Positions 59,628-64,000 of a stretch of DNA of 64,000 bases are shown piece by piece. Source of the DNA: Amia ocellicauda. Lineage: Eukaryota > Chordata > Actinopteri > Amiiformes > Amiidae. The notes under the pieces were generated by a model that was not told the DNA's origin, searched no databases, and saw only the letters and a program-made list of their open reading frames with translations. Within the stretch, counting starts at the first letter, position 1; every line of letters starts with the position of its first letter. The DNA lies in the NCBI RefSeq assembly GCF_036373705.1, contig NW_027102774.1, positions 1 to 64,000 on the forward strand, in the 5' to 3' direction. A program made the translations under genes and the position numbers.

Positions 59628-60346
59628 CCTGCCAGCCAGACAGCCAGCCAGCTCAGCCATGACATCACGAGCCTCTCTCAGCTGACAGCTATGACATCAC
59701 AGAGCACGTACATTCCGTTGCTTGCCGTCTGTCAACCACTCAGTCACTGCCAGCCAGACTGGCTGGCTGGCTGGATGGGGGGGCTGCTTGCTGCTGCTGC
59801 GTATCTTAGCAAGCTAATTTGCCTGACCGGCCTTCCTACTCCTATGCCCAAATGCCCACCTAAGCCCGATCTGCTGTTCACCTGGATCACAGCTCCGCCC
59901 CAACAAGGCAGATCCTCCCAAAAATGGTACAAACTGATCCACGTTCCCCTCCACGGAAAGCTTTAGCCCAAAATAAGGGACACATTCTGTAACAACATAA
60001 CGAATGCCCACCCAACCTGTGACAAAACTGAGAAAAAAGAAAAACGCTCAGTCCTCCTGGTGGAGGGACACACAGCCACCCTGGCTGCCCAATATGTCAG
60101 CGCCTACCACAGCCTGAGGGACACAGTGACACACGAGCACCGGCTGTAAATATAATGTAAATACTCGTTTGTAATGCATGTCATTGTATTTCAAAAAGGA
60201 ATCTGGAAATAGTAAACCTATTTTCTTTATTTGAATGTATTAAAGATCACATTTTATTACATTTTCTTTTTCTGTACTTCATTACATTATATTGAGATTC
60301 ATAATTCTATTATTTATTTTCCGTATGTATGTATGTATGTATTATT
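59579..60346 (+). mobile_element. Chimeric non-autonomous retroposon, copy 2
   Basis: CAGA/CA/GCCA runs, the ~330-bp module, then a LINE ORF2 C-terminal remnant (LAAQYVSAYHSLRDTV, about 60085-60130, akin to the LINE ending at 59313), 3' UTR and TGTA run. It starts exactly at the 3' tail of the LINE, head to tail. Confidence 0.65.
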
Positions 60347-60618
60347 GTATGGAAGGAAAGTTAGAAATTATTTTCTCAAACCTGTTTTTCTCTCTTGTAT
60401 ACTTAAGAAAGATAAGGTCAAGCTAGAAGGTCAGGAGGCCATAAGGTAGTTTGATTTCTGTTTGTTATTTACAATGAGAACCTTGGAGACAATGTCAAAC
60501 GGTATGACCTACGTGCCTGTTCCTTAAAACCATGTGTAGATCTATGAACTCTGTTCTATAATGAAATATGTTCTGCTTAGTTAGCCTTTAAGATAACATA
60601 GTAATGATTTTCTAGCAT
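60347..60618 (+). mobile_element. Retroviral LTR 5' fragment
   Basis: Same truncated LTR piece as 22799-23066, with the same right breakpoint, between TGTA runs. Confidence 0.7.
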
Positions 60619-60675
60619 GTATGTATGTATGTATGTATGTCCAATTGCTTTGACAATACAAATGAATTGAATTGA

Positions 60676-60736
<61 letters not shown>

Positions 60737-60781
60737 TGACAAACACAAACAGACACACACACACACACACAGACACACACA

Positions 60782-60813
<32 letters not shown>

Positions 60814-61410
60814 TCAGCGATGACATCACAAGCCTCTCTCAGCTGACTGCTATGACATCACAGAGCATGAACATTCCGTTGCTTGCCGTCTGTCAACCAC
60901 TCAGTCACTGCCAGCCAGACTGGCTGGCTGGCTGGATGGGGGGGCTGCTTGCTGCTGCTGTGTACCTTAGCAAGCTTATTTGCTTGACCGGCCTTCCTAC
61001 TCCTCTGCCCACATGCCCACCTATGCCCGATCTGCTGTTCACCTGGATCACAGCTCCGCCCCAACAAGGCAGATCCTCCCAAAAATGGTACAAACTGATC
61101 CACGTTCCCCTCCACAGAAAGCTTTAGCCCAAAATAAGGGACACATTCTGCCCAATATGTCAGCGCCAACCACAGCCTGAGGGACACAGTGACACACGAG
61201 CACCGGCTGTAAATATAATGTAAATACTCGTTTGTAATGCATGTCATTGTATTTCAAAAAAGGAATCTGGAAATGGTATACCTATTTTCTTTATTTGTAT
61301 GTATTAAAGATCACATTTTATTACATTTTCTTTTTCTGTACTTCATTACATCTTATTGTGATTCATAATTCTATTATTTATTTTCCGTGTATATGTATGT
61401 ATGTATGTAT
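60619..61410 (+). mobile_element. Chimeric non-autonomous retroposon, copy 3
   Basis: Tail CTTTGACAATACAAATGAAT, (GA)n, (CAGA)n, (CA)n, (GCCA)n, module (about 60810-61130), then LINE 3' sequence with about 100 bp fewer than copy 2 (61150), ending in TGTA repeats. Cut there by the Gmr1-like LTR. Confidence 0.65.
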
Positions 61411-61900
61411 TGTGACAAACCAAGGGGCAGGGTCATACATGGCAGATATGTCAGGCCAGGTCTGCTGCAAGGTGTGTACTCTAGGGTAGAATACCGACCC
61501 TAGGCAACTACACTCCCCAGAAACCCTCAGGCAGCCATTCTAGCACCTAATGTGGTCACTTGGTGTTACTTCCTCAATTATTCACCAGGTATATAAGGCG
61601 GGCCTGAGAGAGAGAGAAGTGAGAGACAATAGGGTGAGTTATCTGGAAAACAGAGGTAGCTCATAAGGAGAAAGCCAAGACTTATTTATTCCAGACTTTG
61701 TTTAAAATAGAATGATTATGTAAGATTAGTTACAACTCCAGTGTGAGTTAGGTTTTGTTTTCAGATTTGTTTTGTTTGAAGTAAACATACAGGCACAGCC
61801 CTGTATTTGCAACCTCCTCCCTGGGTCATGACTGGTTTTTACTCCTAAGAAGATCACAGAGAAGACCCGCACATGTGTACAGCCAAGGCGTTTTGTCACA
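61411..61900 (+). repeat. 5' LTR of the Gmr1-like element
   Basis: 490 bp with TGTGACAA...TTTTGTCACA ends and a TATATAAGG promoter box near 61590. The sequence right after it (TTTGGTGTAGAATGCGGG) is in primer-binding-site position. Inserted directly in a TGTA run. Confidence 0.75.
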
Positions 61901-61969
61901 TTTGGTGTAGAATGCGGGCAGCACCTCATGAAACCCAGACTGGCTGAGTGAATTTTTTTATCCAAAAAA

Positions 61970-62730
61970 AAAAAAACTACAGGCTGTAATAGCCCAACAG
62001 GAAGCGACCAGGGTGCAGCAGGTGGCTCACCAGGATGCTATGCGGATGCATCAGGAAGCACTGCAGGTCCAGCATGATACAAATAAAATGTTTAGAGAAG
62101 AGCAGGAAAAGGTGACTAAAGAGCTGAAAGAGAGTGTTGAAGCACTTGCAACCAGGATTGGGCCACAGGGGGCTGCAACCCATTCCACTCCCCGCACCAA
62201 TCACTTTCTGCAGAAAATGACAAAACAGGACGATGTTGAGGCCTTCCTTATGACCTTTGAGAGGACAGCGGAGAGAGGGATGGCCAAAAGATTCCTGGGC
62301 AGGGCTTGTGGCACCTTATCTGGCAGGGGATGCACAGAAAGCGTACTTTGATCTGGAGCTGAAGGACGCCCAGGACTATGATAAATTGAAAGCGGAGATA
62401 ATGACCCGATTGGGCGTGACCACCGCAGTGAGGGCACATCGGTTTCAGCAGTGGGCCTACCAACCAGGACAACCAATCCGAACGCAGATGTTTGATCTGA
62501 TCCATCTGGCCAGGAAATGGCTACAGCCAGAGGTCCATTCATCAGCCGAGGTGGTGGAGGCCATAGTCCTTGACAACTACCAACGCTGTTTGCCCAAGGA
62601 CGTTCGACGCTGGGTTGGCCAGAATGAGGTGCTGTCCGCTGACACCTTGGTGGCCATTGTAGAGCGGTTCTATACAGCCGGAGCAGCACAGCATGTACCG
62701 GAGGTTAAAAACTCGTTCCCCAGGCCATGA
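61970..62730 (+). mobile_element. Gag region (SCAN-like capsid) of the Gmr1-like fossil
   Basis: A leading helical, Gln-rich segment, then a capsid-like part (e.g. FQQWAYQPGQPIRTQMFDLI and VVEAIVLDNYQRCLPKDVRR). This resembles the vertebrate SCAN domain, which is known to derive from Gmr1-like gag. Fossil, broken. Confidence 0.65.
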
Positions 62731-62751
62731 CGAACCAGCGGACCGGGTAAG

Positions 62752-63453
62752 ATGGTTCCAAAGTACTCTGGGAAACATGACGCGCTGGGTTGGAAGAAAA
62801 GAGCAAGACTGGGGGGGGCAAAGGTGGGGCCTAAAGCCGAGACTAAGGGTTATAGGGGGTCACCATCACAACCAATTGTCTGCTACAATTGTGACAAAGT
62901 AGGACATATTGCGGCCCACTGCCCAGGTAGAGAGGAACCAATGCAATGTAATGTGTGTGATATGGGGAAAGAGAAACCGGTATTTTATGCCTGCCCTGTT
63001 GGGACGGATGTTTTCATAGGCGGAGTACCTAATCCAAAACACATGTGTACAGTGATAGTCGATGAGAAAGAAGTGGCTGCTCTACTCGACTCTGGCAGTA
63101 TGGTTACACTGGTCACAGAAAAATTAGTAGCGACCAACAAGCTGGATAGACATCAGGAGCTCAGTATCACATGCACACATGGTTACACACGACCCTATCC
63201 CACAGCCCTTGTAAACATACAGACAGAGGCCGGGAAACTAGATTACGAAGTCGGTGTGGTTCCCAACATGCCATATGATGTGATACTGGGACGATATTTT
63301 CCTAATTTTGGAAAACTAGATAGAAAACATAGTAAATTGGAAATGCACACTGAAAACTGTAAGCCAGAAGTTGCCTCGATCCCACAACTAGAGCTAAAAG
63401 TAGACCTGGTTCCAGTTGAGTCGACAGTGAAGGTTTTGGTTGGGGAAAATTAA
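62752..63453 (+). mobile_element. Zinc knuckle and aspartic protease region of the Gmr1-like fossil
   Basis: CYNCDKVGHIAAHC is a CCHC knuckle; AALLDSGSMVTLV carries the DSG protease active site; VVPNMPYDVILGRYF is the conserved ILG-type loop. Family-typical order. Confidence 0.75.
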
Positions 63454-63559
63454 ACTGAAAACATAGGGGTGGAATGTAGTGACGTAGATGACCCTATGGA
63501 GGGTGAGGAACCCAGCACTAGCAGGGTGGGTGAGAATCCATTCATAGAGACCCCTGAAG

Positions 63560-64000
63560 CTGACAATGTAGAAGTGTCAGTGTTAGAGGGACTCCCCACT
63601 GATTTTGGCAGCGCACAGGTGCGAGATCTCACTCTACACTATGCTAAAGAAAATGTGAAGGTAGTAAATGGGACCCCTATGACTACTGCAGACCCGCCAA
63701 CAGCTTATCCTTATTTTATGGTAAAAAATGACCTATTGTACCGTGTAAATAAGATAGGGGTGGACATTGTGGAGCAATTGCTAGTTCCCACCCCATTCAG
63801 ACGAACAGTTCTCAATCTGGCACATGGGCATATCCTGGGGGGACATCTGGGGATGGACAAAACCAAGGATAGACTCCTGAGGAGGTTTTACTGGCCAGGC
63901 GTACATGCAGACGTGACAGAACATTGTAGCTCATGTCCTGAATGTCAACTACATGCTCCTAAACCAGCCTTCAGAAGCCCACTGGTCCCTTTGCCCATCA
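63560..64000 (+). mobile_element. Integrase zinc domain of the Gmr1-like fossil
   Basis: LAHGHILGGHLGMDKTKDRL...FYWPG...CSSCPEC is the H-H-C-C domain that opens a Ty3/gypsy integrase. The catalytic core lies beyond the window. Confidence 0.75.

Larger units (their letters stand above)
61411..64000 (+). mobile_element. Gmr1-like Ty3/gypsy LTR element, 5' half
   Basis: 5' LTR 61411-61900, leader, gag (about 61970-62730), CCHC knuckle (about 62880-62935), protease (about 63030-63330) and integrase zinc domain (about 63790-63960). It continues past the window. Integrase following protease without RT between them is the order known from Gmr1-like elements. Broken at a small number of places (about two or three in view); looks young. 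Confidence 0.75.

Overview
The window is repeat-rich vertebrate DNA, most likely from a ray-finned fish. It carries Tc1-like transposons of the fish type, Tx1-clade and esterase-bearing LINEs, Gmr1-like and retroviral LTR fossils, and a long 5S rDNA-like tandem array. I cannot name the species. Nothing here looks bacterial. Most open frames are element remnants or chance frames in repeats. The only host-style protein genes I can support are a divergent pair at 12.1-15.7 kb.

Left part (1-23.4 kb): a mosaic of nested elements. A 1.8-kb LTR family occurs three times (317-2147 plus; 8457-10270 minus; 21258-22776 minus). A segment at 2641-3712 reappears inverted at 19797-20851. Each copy holds a compact promoter-like array (CCAAT, octamer, ZNF143/Staf site, PSE-like site and TATA) with Pol III type-3 spacing, followed by an unidentified candidate small RNA. 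A DNA transposon with 'TA' target sites (17979-20224) lies beside it. A retroviral fossil appears once with its integrase region (7.2-8.25 kb) and once as a solo LTR (19288-19715). Between the arms, two pieces of a Tx1-clade LINE (11461-12135 and 15750-16330) bracket a divergent gene pair. The minus-strand gene is a six-exon BEN-domain gene with clean splice sites and an open frame. The plus-strand gene has tandemly duplicated small acidic exons.

Middle (23.4-52.5 kb): 87 tandem units of about 334 bp, each with a minus-strand 5S rRNA-like gene of about 118 bp. The genes keep the -30 TTTAAG element, an internal control region and usually a T4-T6 terminator, but share many differences from the canonical vertebrate 5S sequence. 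Two box C classes are interleaved, and blocks of several units are duplicated as wholes. The array begins inside a chimeric retroposon and ends exactly at a Tc1 inverted repeat.

Right part (52.5-64 kb): a Tc1 element with internally deleted transposase, then a nearly full-length but broken LINE (ORF1 with an SGNH esterase domain; ORF2 with endonuclease and reverse transcriptase). Next come two head-to-tail chimeric retroposons sharing LINE 3' sequence. The window ends in a Gmr1-like Ty3/gypsy fossil whose integrase zinc domain follows the protease directly. (TGTA)n microsatellites sit at an unusual number of element junctions.
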